Part shown: positions 25,409 to 33,354 of the stretch, piece after piece
How the letters are laid out: every line of letters starts with the position of its first letter
Position numbering within the stretch: position 1 is the first letter of the stretch
NCBI GenBank assembly: GCA_031269485.1
Contig: JAISZC010000229.1
Coordinates: forward strand, 1 to 33,363
Length of the DNA: 33,363 bases
Direction of reading: 5' to 3'
Origin: Deltaproteobacteria bacterium
GTDB lineage: Bacteria > Desulfobacterota > Desulfarculia > Adiutricales > Adiutricaceae
Program-made: the position numbers and the translations under genes
Notes under the pieces: model-generated
Seen by the model: the letters and a program-made list of their open reading frames with translations, nothing else
Databases searched by the model: none
Told to the model about the DNA's origin: nothing

Positions 25409-25706
25409 GTCGAACTCCTCAAATTGGTCGCCGAAATTTGACCGCCCGAAAAAACTGGCGGTCCTGGGCGCTCGGCTCAGTCGGCCCAGATCGGCCAGAC
25501 CGCCGGCCAGACCGCCGGCCAGTCCAGCCAATCCGCCCGCAAAGCCAGCCAGCTCAGCCCAAAGCGAAAAAAAGGGGCCGCCCGCCGGACCTTTGCTCAG
25601 GCGACAGGCCGGACGCCCGCTGGCGGCCGGCGCCGTGCAAAACAAGCTGTCTCGGGGCGTAAGACAATATTAATCATTGCAAATTGGTTTGTCAAAAAAA
25701 CTGTCC
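25409..25706 (-). promoter_or_regulatory. Promoter and ~250-base leader of the MOSC-fdhF operon
   Basis: Minus-strand TTGACA (25695-25690), 17 bases, TAATAT (25672-25667) is a near-consensus promoter just after the upstream MOSC gene. The RNA would start near 25660, leaving about 250 untranslated bases. The leader contains short repeats (two CAGACCGCCGGC units), a hairpin GACCGCC/GGCGGTC (25440-25463) and a second pairing CAAATT/AATTTG directly in front of the ribosome site. These last two overlap in part, so alternative folds are possible. Confidence 0.65.
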
Positions 25707-26204
25707 TCAGCCGGCCTCCACCGCCGCGTCGGCCAGCTCGGCCGCCGCCCCGCCAAACGCCTCGCCGGGCTGGTCCAGGAGCCGGACATCGTCGCCGGGC
25801 CCGACTTCGCCGCCGACCAAGACTTTGGCGAAAATTCCCTCCCTGGGCATGATGCAGTCGCCGACCCGGTGGAAAATTTCGCAACGGCTGTGGCATTCCT
25901 TGCCAATTTGGGTCACCTCCAAAAGCGCCGGACCGATTTGGAGGCGCGAGCCCACCGGGAGTTCGCGCAGATCGTAGCCCGCGACTACGAGGTTTTCGCC
26001 GAAGGCCCCATGCTCGACCGCCCCGCCGCGGGCGTTGAAGGCCTCGACTTTGGCGTAGTCCAGCAAGCTGACCTGGCGGTGCCAGCGGCCGGCGTGGGCG
26101 TCGTTTTCGACGCCGTGGTCGGGCCGGAGCAGGACCCGATCGACGGCCTTCTTGGGGGTGCCCTTGGCCGGGCTCAAGCAGACGGCGACGAGCTTTCCGA
26201 ACAT
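25707..26204 (-). CDS. MOSC-domain protein with conserved cysteines
   Basis: A 165-residue stand-alone MOSC protein. It has the complete core: NDAHAGRWHRQVSLLD, then GAFGENLVVAGYDLRELPVG, then IGKECHSRCEIFHRVGDCIM, where the cysteine expected to carry sulfur or bind metal lies. MOSC proteins are linked to molybdenum cofactor sulfuration or handling, which fits its place 29 bases after moaA and upstream of the molybdoenzyme fdhF. The ATG at 26204 has GGAAGG close by; the longer upstream frame is a shadow of moaA. Exact role unknown. The next MOSC gene is a shorter paralogue. Confidence 0.88.
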   Translation of the reverse strand: MFGKLVAVCLSPAKGTPKKAVDRVLLRPDHGVENDAHAGRWHRQVSLLDYAKVEAFNARGGAVEHGAFGENLVVAGYDLRELPVGSRLQIGPALLEVTQIGKECHSRCEIFHRVGDCIMPREGIFAKVLVGGEVGPGDDVRLLDQPGEAFGGAAAELADAAVEAG

Positions 26205-26233
26205 AAGCCTTCCGTTCTTTCGAGGGCGCGGCG

Positions 26234-27193
26234 TCAGCCGCCGATGCGGCTCATCAGCCGCCGATCGGCCCCGGCGGCGCAAGGTTGGTCCAAAAAAAGG
26301 TGGCTGCGGGGCTTTTCGGCCACCGCCTTGAGGATCGTCGCGGCCATGGCCTCTTCGTCCTCCAGCGGCAACGGCCGGCCGCGGTCCATGTGCAGGCAGC
26401 TTTTTAGCCAGCCGTCGGCGGTGACCCGCAGGCGGTTGCATTTGTCGCAGAAGCACGAGTTCATGGCCCCGATGAAGCCCAAGCGCCCCTTGAAGCCCTC
26501 GACGGAGAAATACGAGGCCGGACCGTTCCCGCGAGTCCGCAGGCAAGGTTCAAGCGGTCCGTGCGCCTCGGCGACGACGCGCCGGACCTCGTCCCAGGGC
26601 AGGCCACGGGCCTGCCCGCCCAAACCCATGGGCATCAGCTCGATGAAGCGGACGTGGAGCTCGCGATCGCGGGCCAGCGCGGCCAAATTCGCCAAATCGT
26701 CGGGCGTCGAATCGGCCATGGGCACGCAGTTGACTTTGACCGCCAGGCGCGGCTGGGCGCAGGCGGCGTCCAAGCCCGCCAGCGCGTCCTCCAGGCGACC
26801 CAGCCGGGTCAGCTCCCGAAACCGGTTGGGACGAAGCGTGTCGAGGCTGACGTTGACTGCGTCCAGGCCGGCCAGGGCCAGCGGCTCGGCCAAGGGGGCC
26901 AACAGCGTCCCGTTGGTGGTCAAGGTGACGTTGGCGACGCCCGGCAGCGCCTTGAGGACGCGGACCAGCTCGGGCAGATCGCGGCGCACGGTGGGCTCGC
27001 CCCCGGTGAGCTTGATCTTTCGCACCCCCAAGGAGGCCATGACCCGGGCGATCCTGACCAGGGCCCCCAGCGGCGGATTATGGCCCGCCCTGACCGGCGG
27101 CTCCTCCGGCATGCAGTAGGCGCAGCGGAGATTGCAGCGATCGGTGACGGAAAGCCGCACGTAGTCGATGGCGCGTCCGAAGGAATCGAGCAT
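26234..27193 (-). CDS. moaA: GTP 3',8-cyclase MoaA (molybdenum cofactor biosynthesis)
   Basis: A 319-residue radical-SAM enzyme that, with MoaC, converts GTP to cyclic pyranopterin monophosphate, the first step of molybdopterin synthesis. The radical-SAM cluster motif is C20-N-L-R-C24-A-Y-C27. The second cluster, which binds GTP, is C249-x2-C252-x13-C266. KLTGGEPTVRRDL is the family's GGEP segment. The chain ends in Gly-Gly, as the MoaA tail should. The ribosome site is weak. It heads a minus-strand cluster with two MOSC genes, fdhF and the ferredoxin, so the cofactor is probably made for this formate dehydrogenase. No other mo genes are in the window. Confidence 0.94.
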   Translation of the reverse strand: MLDSFGRAIDYVRLSVTDRCNLRCAYCMPEEPPVRAGHNPPLGALVRIARVMASLGVRKIKLTGGEPTVRRDLPELVRVLKALPGVANVTLTTNGTLLAPLAEPLALAGLDAVNVSLDTLRPNRFRELTRLGRLEDALAGLDAACAQPRLAVKVNCVPMADSTPDDLANLAALARDRELHVRFIELMPMGLGGQARGLPWDEVRRVVAEAHGPLEPCLRTRGNGPASYFSVEGFKGRLGFIGAMNSCFCDKCNRLRVTADGWLKSCLHMDRGRPLPLEDEEAMAATILKAVAEKPRSHLFLDQPCAAGADRRLMSRIGG

Positions 27194-27435
27194 GGTCGAG
27201 CCGGGCCTCGTTGGGTGGCGTCACGTTTGGTCCAGCCGGGCTGACGTCCTTGAGCGTCGGCGTCGGCTTCAAACGTCGTGAAACGAACCTGAATATGACA
27301 AATATTGATTATTCGCCACTTTCAGTCGAAACCGTGAGGGCAACTTGCGCGTTCTGAAACCTTTCAGACACGCGCCTTTCAGCTTTCAGTCTCGCGCTTG
27401 TTCGATTATGATAACACATTTTATGACAAAAGCAA
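27194..27435 (-). promoter_or_regulatory. moaA promoter and ~207-base leader with palindrome and CTTTCAG repeats
   Basis: Minus-strand TTGCTT (27435-27430), 16 bases, TATCAT (27413-27408) is a fair promoter, giving a start near 27401. The leader has an extended hairpin or palindrome: GCGCG, TCTGAAA, two bases, TTTCAGA, CGCGC (27347-27375). Four copies of CTTTCAG (+ strand) occur at 27319, 27361, 27376 and 27383. This may be an operator or a structured RNA. I could not match it to the Moco riboswitch consensus by eye. Confidence 0.55.
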
Positions 27436-27901
27436 GCGTCGTCCCGAAGTCAAGGCGTGGAGCGGCTTTCCAGGGCGTCGGCGTGAAGGCCGGCCATAGC
27501 TTTTGCCGCTAATTGGCGGAACCGGCGCAGACGATCTGCCCCCGCGTCTTGGCGGCCACCGGCCGACCGGCTCTGGTCGCCGGCGGCCCGGCGGACGGGC
27601 GGCCGAGAAGCGCCGGCTTTCGCCGCCGGTCGGCGCCAGGCCCGGAACCTGCCCCGGGTCAGGGTCGGCCGGCCTGGAACCGCCTTGACGGCGAACGCTC
27701 CCGGTTGCTATCATGCTCAAGCCTTGTCGCTCCTTGCTTTTCAGGAGGCTGGCCGGCCTGTCCGGCGACTTGGACGGCGACTTGGCCGGCGGCCCGAGCG
27801 ACGGCGGCCCGCGCCTCAGCCGTCTGGCCGGCGGTCCCCGTTTTTTCCTCCGGCTGGCGCCGGCTCGCCTTGGGAGCCTGGCTCGCCTTGAGAGCTCCGT
27901 C
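27436..27901. other. Divergent intergenic region between moaA and the DUF4418 operon
   Basis: GC-rich, with no supported gene. Frames here are Arg/Gly/Pro-rich on both strands. It contains the promoter of the + strand operon at 27685-27714 and presumably the upstream control region of moaA. Confidence 0.4.
27685..27714 (+). promoter_or_regulatory. Promoter of the DUF4418-permease-ATPase operon
   Basis: TTGACG (27685-27690), 18 bases, TATCAT (27709-27714). Start near 27721, leaving about 180 bases before the ATG at 27902. Confidence 0.6.
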
Positions 27902-28480
27902 ATGACTTTTCGTCTATTTTCGGGCGCCGTTTGCCTCCTCGTCGGCCTGGCCTATATTTTGATTCCGTGGTTCATTTTCCCTATCTGCGAGCGGGCCGAC
28001 CGCGCGGCCGAACCGGCGGCCCAAAGCCACGCCCAAAGCCACGATCACGCCCAAGCCGCGGACCGGCCCATGGCGTCAGGCGTCGCCCAGGGTTCGGCCC
28101 AAGGCGCCGGCGCCTCGGCCGGCCATGACCGGACGCACATGGTCTGCTGGCACATGGCCAAAGCCGAGCTGGGCGTGGGAATTTTGGCCCTCTGGGCGGC
28201 CGCGGTCCTCGTGACGAGCCGGACGCACGACCGCCGGGCGGGCGCGTTGAGCCTGACGGCCGGGCTGGCCGTCTTGGGCGGCCTTTTGCCCGCCGCGCTC
28301 ATCGGCGTGTGCCCCGGCCCCTCGATGCCCTGCCGCGTCGGGACCCTGCCGGCCTTGATGGTGCTGAGCGCCTTTTTCTTCCTGTTCAGCCTCGTCGCCG
28401 GCGTTTGGTCCGCCAAGGCCGCCCGGGCGGCCCAAGCGGCCCAAGCCGCCGGCCGCCCCCAGCCGATCGCCCATGTCTGA
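27902..28480 (+). CDS. DUF4418 family membrane protein
   Basis: A 192-residue protein with four hydrophobic segments: about 5-28, then after a His/Ala-rich loop 88-105, 115-135 and 155-175. Family hallmarks are visible: MVCWHMAKAELGVGILAL at the second segment and LIGVCPGPSMPCRVGTLPAL before the last, with paired cysteines on the outer side. A loop with many histidines (QSHAQSHDHAQ) between the first two segments could bind metal. DUF4418 genes often sit beside FtsX-like permease and ATPase genes, as here, so it probably belongs to that ABC system. Function is unknown. The ATG at 27902 is chosen because it begins the first membrane segment; the ribosome site is weak. It overlaps the permease by eight bases. 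Confidence 0.82.
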   Translation: MTFRLFSGAVCLLVGLAYILIPWFIFPICERADRAAEPAAQSHAQSHDHAQAADRPMASGVAQGSAQGAGASAGHDRTHMVCWHMAKAELGVGILALWAAAVLVTSRTHDRRAGALSLTAGLAVLGGLLPAALIGVCPGPSMPCRVGTLPALMVLSAFFFLFSLVAGVWSAKAARAAQAAQAAGRPQPIAHV

Positions 28481-29678
28481 GAAAAACCTCACCGCCGGCC
28501 GCCTGGCCCTCGTCAACCTCGGCCGCAAGCTGTGGCGCTTCTTCGGCCTGGGCGCTCTGACGGGCGTCTTCGCGGCCGTGGTCTTCGGCGGCTCGATCGT
28601 CGACCAGCAGCTGGCCAAGGGCTTGACGAGCTTGTCGAACCGCCTGGGGGCCGACGCCCTCGTCGTGCCCCACGGCTACGAGCGGGCGGCCAAGGCCGCG
28701 CTTTTGCGAGGCGAGCCCAGCACTTATTACATGTCCTCGGAAGTTTTTCGGCGCCTCGAAAATTTTCCGGACGTGGCCGCGGCCACGCCGCAGTTCTATT
28801 TGGCCTCCTTGGCCACCGAGTGCTGCTCGGAGCGGGTCCAAATCATCGGCTACGATCCTCGGACCGACTTTCTGGCCAAGCCGTGGACGGCCGGCCAGAC
28901 CGACGGGCTGCAGATCGGGGAAATTGCGGTCGGCGCCCAGATCGTCGCCGCGCCCGGCGACTTGCTCTTTTTCTTCGGCGTCCCTCACAAGGTGGCCGCC
29001 AAGATGGAACGCTCGGGCATGGGGCTGGACACCTCGGTGCTGATGCCGCTGGAGGGCGTCTACGATTTGCTCGACGACGTCCCGGGCTTGGCCGAGAAGC
29101 TCGACGACTCCGACGACCACATTTCCGTGGTGGCCATCAAGGCCGCCCCCGGCGTGGCCCCCAAGGATTTGGTCAACCGGATCATGGAGGCCTACGCGGC
29201 GGAGTTCAACCTCGACTTCGTGCTGCCCGACGCCATCGTCACCGAAACGGCCCGGCAATTGGCCGGCTGGTCGAAGCTGACCAAGGGCCTGGCCGCGGGC
29301 CTGTGGCTGACGGCGCTGCTGGTCTTGGGCCTGGTCTTCACCGTCAGCGCTCGGGAGCGCCGGCGGGAGTTCGGGGTCTACCGGCTGCTCGGGGCCAGCC
29401 GCGGCTGGCTGAGCCGGCTCATCTTGACGGAAGCCTTTTTGACCTCGCTGACCGGCGGCGTGGCCGGGCTGATCTTGGCCGCGGCCGTGGTGTTCCCTTT
29501 CAACGCCTTGATTTTTCAAAATCTGGGTCTCCCGCATTTGCCTAGCTCGGCGGGACAAATTATTTTGGCGGCCTTGTCGGCCTTGGCCTTGGCCGCCGCC
29601 GTCGGCCCCTTGGCTTCGCTGCGGGCCCTCTGGGCCTTGACCCGCTCGGACGTCCAGGCGACCTTGCGGGAGGACTGA
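28473..29678 (+). CDS. FtsX-like ABC transporter permease (MacB/LolC type)
   Basis: A 401-residue permease. TM1 is at about 25-45 (LGALTGVFAAVVFGGSIV), followed by a periplasmic domain of roughly 220 residues. Three more membrane segments follow: about 275-297 (AAGLWLTALLVLGLVFTVSA), 325-350 and 365-390. SARERRREFGVYRLLGASRGW is the cytoplasmic coupling motif typical of FtsX-like permeases. Such proteins transmit ATPase motion to the periplasm or export lipoproteins, peptides or drugs rather than import solutes. A double cysteine (TECCSE) in the periplasmic domain is of interest. Its start overlaps the DUF4418 stop, and the ATPase lies about 580 bases on, past a decayed copy. Confidence 0.88.
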   Translation: MSEKNLTAGRLALVNLGRKLWRFFGLGALTGVFAAVVFGGSIVDQQLAKGLTSLSNRLGADALVVPHGYERAAKAALLRGEPSTYYMSSEVFRRLENFPDVAAATPQFYLASLATECCSERVQIIGYDPRTDFLAKPWTAGQTDGLQIGEIAVGAQIVAAPGDLLFFFGVPHKVAAKMERSGMGLDTSVLMPLEGVYDLLDDVPGLAEKLDDSDDHISVVAIKAAPGVAPKDLVNRIMEAYAAEFNLDFVLPDAIVTETARQLAGWSKLTKGLAAGLWLTALLVLGLVFTVSARERRREFGVYRLLGASRGWLSRLILTEAFLTSLTGGVAGLILAAAVVFPFNALIFQNLGLPHLPSSAGQIILAALSALALAAAVGPLASLRALWALTRSDVQATLRED

Positions 29679-29779
29679 GCGGCGCCGGCGGCTCGCCAGG
29701 CTTGATCGGCCGGCGGGGCCGGCCGGCGAGGGTTGGCTGGTGGGTTGGTTGGCTGGCTGGCTCGACCGGCCAGGCCGTC

Positions 29780-30180
29780 CGGCCTTCAAGCCTCGCGGCC
29801 GCGCTTGGTCAAGCCCGTCGGGCCTCGGCGGACGCTCTTTTTTTCGTTGGTTGGTTTTTTTGGCGAAATTTTTTTGGCGGTCGGCCGTGGTCGCTCGACG
29901 ACGGGACCTCGAAGACGGGACCATCTCGACCGCGCACGGGCGTGTCGGCCGCGCGCTCGAGGGCCGCAGTCCTTCTGGCTCGCTGGCGGCTGACGCCGGC
30001 CCTTTCGTCCGGCCGAGCGGCGCCGGCCGCGGCGACAGCCCCCGAGACAGCCGCGTCCGGGCTTGGGGGCCGCTTTGCGAACTCGGCCTGGGGCTGAAAA
30101 GAGACCTTTGTTTTAGGGACGTGCGGCCGCCGGTCCCGCCGGTCCGCGGCGGGGCTTCTTCGCTTTGGCCTTGAAGCCTC
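29780..30180 (+). pseudogene. Decayed duplicate of the downstream ABC ATPase
   Basis: Several blocks match the intact ATPase in the same order and at nearly the same spacing. Bases around 29881-29909 match 30461-30490 (shared GTGGTCGCTCGACGACGGG). Bases at 29961 match 30531 (GGGCCGCAG, then CTCG-TTG/CTGG). Bases at 30079 match 30640 (GA-CTCGGCCTGGGGC). Distances between the last two anchors are 118 and 109. The frame is broken by indels and the Walker A part appears deleted. A former tandem ATPase gene is the simplest reading. A GGTT/GGCT repeat (29731-29763) lies just before it. Confidence 0.72.
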
Positions 30181-30261
30181 GCGACGGCGGCCGATCAGGC
30201 TCGTCGGGCCCGCAGGGCGGCCGTTTTTTTTCCCGTTTTTTTTATGGCATTGAGGGGCGAC

Positions 30262-30924
30262 ATGCTGGAAGCTCGCGGTCTGACCAAGCGCTGGCGGAGA
30301 GGTCAAAAATCCTTTGAGGCCGTCGCCAACGCCGGCTTCAAGCTCGCGGACGGCGAGTTCGCCGTCGTCGTGGGCCGTTCCGGCAGCGGCAAGACAACCT
30401 TGCTGAACATGCTGGTGGGCCTTTTGAGCCCGGACGACGGCGAGGTTTTTATCGACGAGGTCGGCCTGTGGTCGCTCGACGACGGGGCCTTGTCGCGGCT
30501 GCGCAACGAGCGGATCGGCTACGTGCCCCAGGGCCGCAGCCTTTTGGGCTCGTTGACGGTGCTCGACAACGTGCGTCTCCCTTTTCATCTGGCCCCGCGC
30601 GGCGGCGGCAGCCGCGCCAGAGCCTTGGAGCTGCTCGACGAGCTCGGCCTGGGGCCGATGAGCGACAATTACCCCGCCGACCTCTCCGGCGGCGAGCTCC
30701 GGCGGGCGACCTTGGCTCGGGCCTTGATCAACTCGCCCAAATTCTTGGTGGCCGACGAGCCCACCAGCGATCTTGATTTGGCCACCGCCCGGGAGATCGT
30801 CGAGCTCCTCAAAAACCTCAACGCCCAGGGCTTGACCGTCTTGGCGGCCACCCACGACGAGGAAATGCGCGCCGGCGCCGGGAGAGTCATGGAAATGGCC
30901 GGCGGGGAGCTGAGGGACGTCTGA
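30262..30924 (+). CDS. ABC transporter ATPase, MacB/LolD type
   Basis: A 220-residue ATPase that should power the FtsX-like permease upstream. Walker A is G38-R-S-G-S-G-K-T-T46, the Q-loop is YVPQGRSLLGSLTVLDNV, the signature is L141-S-G-G-E145, Walker B is F161-L-V-A-D-E166-P with TSDLD after it, and the H-loop is ATHDE. The family grouping with LolD/MacB/FtsE rests on the SDLD D-loop form and the neighbouring permease. The ATG at 30262 is preferred over the one six codons earlier because GAGGGG precedes it at good spacing. A weak hairpin (AAGGCGC/GCGCCTT, 30944-30980) follows. Confidence 0.9.
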   Translation: MLEARGLTKRWRRGQKSFEAVANAGFKLADGEFAVVVGRSGSGKTTLLNMLVGLLSPDDGEVFIDEVGLWSLDDGALSRLRNERIGYVPQGRSLLGSLTVLDNVRLPFHLAPRGGGSRARALELLDELGLGPMSDNYPADLSGGELRRATLARALINSPKFLVADEPTSDLDLATAREIVELLKNLNAQGLTVLAATHDEEMRAGAGRVMEMAGGELRDV

Positions 30925-31219
30925 GAGGCTGCGGACTTGAAAAAAGGCGCCGCTCCCTTGCGGCCTTAAGCTCGCGCCTTCTTAAGTCAGCGTTTTGACT
31001 CGGGGGCGAATTGGCGGGTTGAGGCTGGCCGGCGGCTGGCCGGCGGCTGGCCGGCGGCTTGAGCCGGCTTGAGCTGGCTTGGGCCGCCCGGAGCCCGGCG
31101 CCAAAGAGAAGGTCCAGGGGAAACAGGCAAGGGAGGCCGCGGACCGCCCCCGTAAACGGAGGCGGGCCTTTGGAGGCGGGCGGCGGGGCGCCCAAGGCCT
31201 CCAAAGGCTTTCGGAGGCT
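30925..31219. repeat. Convergent intergenic region with an 11-bp triplicate repeat
   Basis: Between the ends of the ATPase and catalase genes. Three perfect head-to-tail copies of CTGGCCGGCGG lie at 31025-31057, followed by looser GAGCCGGCTT/GAGCTGGCTT copies. A short imperfect hairpin (CCTCC...GGAGG, near 31198-31217) abuts the catalase stop. No gene is seen. Confidence 0.7.
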
Positions 31220-32728
31220 TCAGACGGCCAAGCCGGTGGCCTTCAGGCGCTCCAAGTGCGACAGCTTGGCCAATTGCTCGACTTTGGCCTGATCGAGGCC
31301 CAGCGCCTGAGCCAGGCGGCGACCGTACTCGGGGTCGGCCAGAAAGCAGTGGGCGGCGTGCCTCAGGCGCACGTTCTCCGTCACGCCGGTCATGTTGCGG
31401 GCGGTGTTGTCGAGCAGCGCGGCCCTCTGAGGCTCGGGCAGCAGCCGGTAGAGGTCTCCGGGATATTTGAAGCAGTCGTCCGTCGCGTCGGCCTTGGGCT
31501 CGTAGGAGTCCAGGGCGCCGCGCAGCTCCAACGGCGGCTCGCGCAGCTCGGCCTGCTCGGCCCATTGGTTCAAGGTGTTGGGCTGGTAGCCGAGCGTGGC
31601 CCCGTAGTTGCCGTCGACGCGCATTTGTCCGTCGCGGTGGTAGCTGTGGACGCGGCTTTTGGGGGCGTTGACGGGGATGGAATGGTGGTTGACGCCGAGA
31701 CGGTAGCGCTGGGCGTCTCCGTAGGAAAAAAGGCGCCCTTGGAGCAGCTTGTCCGGCGAAAGCCCCAGCCCCGGCACGATGTTGGCCGGGTTGAAGGCCG
31801 CCTGCTCGACGTCGGCAAAGTAGTTTTCAGGATTGCGGTTGAGCTCCAGCACGCCGATCTCGGTTTTGGGAAACTCGCCGTGCCGCCAAATCTTGGTGAT
31901 GTCGAAGGGATTTTCGTAATGGGCCTGGGCCTGGGCTTCGGTCATGACCTGAATTGACATTGTCCAGCGTGGAAACTCGCCGCGGCCGATGGCCTCGAAA
32001 AGATCGCGCTGGTGGCTTTCGCGATCGGTTCCGACCAGGACCGCCGCCTCCTCGTCGGTGAGGTTTTTGATGCCTTGCTGGGTGGCCAAGTGGTACTTGA
32101 CCCAGAACCGTTGCCCCTGGGCGTTGATCATGCTGAACGTGTGGCTCCCGAAGCCGTGCATGTGGCGGTAGGTGGCCGGGAGCCCGCGATCGGACATGGT
32201 GATGGTGACCTGATGAAGGGCCTCCGGCAGCATGGACCAAAAGTCCCAGTTGTTTTGGGCCGAGCGCAGGTTGGTCTGCGGGTCGCGCTTGACGGCGTGG
32301 TTGAGGTCGGGAAAGCGCAACGGGTCGCGCAGGAAAAAGACCGGGGTGTTGTTGCCCACGAGATCCCAGTTGCCGTCTTCGGTGTAGAACTTGACGGCGA
32401 AGCCGCGAATGTCGCGCTCGGCGTCGGCCGCGCCCCGTTCGCCGGCCACGGTCGAGAAGCGGACGAAGACCTCGGTTTTTTTTCCGACTTGGCTGAAAAG
32501 CTTGGCTTTGGTGTACTTGCTCACGTCGCCGGTGACGGTGAAGGTCCCGAAGGCGCCGGAGCCCTTGGCGTGCATGCGGCGTTCGGGGATGACTTCGCGG
32601 TCAAAATGGGCCAGCTTTTCGATGAGCCAGGGATTCTGCAGCGTCAGCGGTCCCCGCTCGCCGGCGGAGATCGAGTTGGTGTTGTCGGTCACCGGAACGC
32701 CGGCGGCGGTGGTCAGTTTTTTTTCCAA
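31220..32728 (-). CDS. katA: Monofunctional heme catalase
   Basis: Converts hydrogen peroxide to water and oxygen; heme enzyme of the small-subunit (clade 3-like) type. The start is a TTG at 32728, supported by AAGGAG five bases upstream and by length: 502 residues, close to the usual 480-505. Longer frames begin in Pro/Arg-rich non-family sequence. The active-site histidine is H53 in [12 protein letters not shown], the asparagine is in [11 protein letters not shown] (about 126-127), and the heme-binding tyrosine is in [12 protein letters not shown]. No signal peptide, so cytoplasmic. It is unusual but not rare for an anaerobe to keep catalase against air exposure. The gene symbol reflects family only. 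Confidence 0.92.
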   Translation of the reverse strand: MEKKLTTAAGVPVTDNTNSISAGERGPLTLQNPWLIEKLAHFDREVIPERRMHAKGSGAFGTFTVTGDVSKYTKAKLFSQVGKKTEVFVRFSTVAGERGAADAERDIRGFAVKFYTEDGNWDLVGNNTPVFFLRDPLRFPDLNHAVKRDPQTNLRSAQNNWDFWSMLPEALHQVTITMSDRGLPATYRHMHGFGSHTFSMINAQGQRFWVKYHLATQQGIKNLTDEEAAVLVGTDRESHQRDLFEAIGRGEFPRWTMSIQVMTEAQAQAHYENPFDITKIWRHGEFPKTEIGVLELNRNPENYFADVEQAAFNPANIVPGLGLSPDKLLQGRLFSYGDAQRYRLGVNHHSIPVNAPKSRVHSYHRDGQMRVDGNYGATLGYQPNTLNQWAEQAELREPPLELRGALDSYEPKADATDDCFKYPGDLYRLLPEPQRAALLDNTARNMTGVTENVRLRHAAHCFLADPEYGRRLAQALGLDQAKVEQLAKLSHLERLKATGLAV

Positions 32729-32998
32729 GGTTGCTCCTTGCGCGTCCGGCAGGGACGGTTGGCAAACGTGCGGTGTCCATTCGCGGCGGCCGGCCTCGCC
32801 CTGGCCGGCCGCCGGGCCCGGCCAGGGCCGGCGGGGGTCGGGGGCTCGCCTGGCTGAGCGGGCGGGCGATTGAGGCAATTGAGGCGACCAGAGGCGAAGG
32901 CGCCGCCAGCTATCCTCTGAAAAAAGGCGTCAAGCCAGATCAAATCCGGCGAAGCTTGGAAAATAGGGAAATTTTAAAAAATTTGCCAGATATTTCAA
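32729..32998 (-). promoter_or_regulatory. Catalase promoter and ~235-base leader with GC hairpin
   Basis: Minus-strand TTGAAA (32998-32993), 16 bases, TAAAAT (32976-32971) should start transcription near 32964. The leader contains a perfect GC-only inverted repeat CCCTGGCCGG / CCGGCCAGGG (32799-32827), about 70-100 bases before the start codon. I saw no clear PerR or OxyR site by eye. Confidence 0.55.
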
Positions 32999-33160
32999 GC
33001 GGTTAAATCGATCGGGCTCCGAACGCGGCTCTCCTGCGGATTGATCAGGCAGATTGACCGGTTGGCCGATTCTACCATGCGGCCGTTCGTTTGGTCCAGA
33101 GAGAACAAAGGACTTCGCGCCGGGTGTCCGTCGTTGGCAGGCCGTCCGCCCAGCTGGCGG

Positions 33161-33354
33161 CCTTCGTCCCGGCCTTCGTCCCCGGCCTTCGTCTCCAGCC
33201 TTCGTCTCCAGCCTTCGTCTCCAGCCTTCGTCCCCAGCCTTCGTCCCCAGCCTTCGTCCCCAGCCTTCGTCCCCGGCCTTCGTCCCCGGCCTTCGTCCCC
33301 GGCCTTCGTCCCTGGCCTTCGTCTCCAGCCTTCGTCTCCAGCCTTCGTCCTCGG
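33161..33354 (+). repeat. 13-bp minisatellite, 15 copies
   Basis: Fourteen 13-base units plus one 12-base first unit with consensus CCTTCGTCYCCRG. Variants come in runs: CTCCAG three times, CCCCAG three times, CCCCGG three times, CCTGG once, CTCCAG twice, CCTCGG last. Thirteen is not a multiple of three and no gene runs through it. The array ends nine bases before the window edge, so I cannot see what it borders on the right. Confidence 0.95.

Noticed and set aside
28386-29924. Minus-strand frame of 512 codons opposite the permease
   Set aside because: Gln/Gly/Arg-rich shadow of the FtsX-like permease.
32960-33000. Sigma54 promoter before the catalase (TGGCAAATTTTTT)
   Set aside because: The GC of the -12 element is missing; a sigma70-type pair fits the same stretch better.
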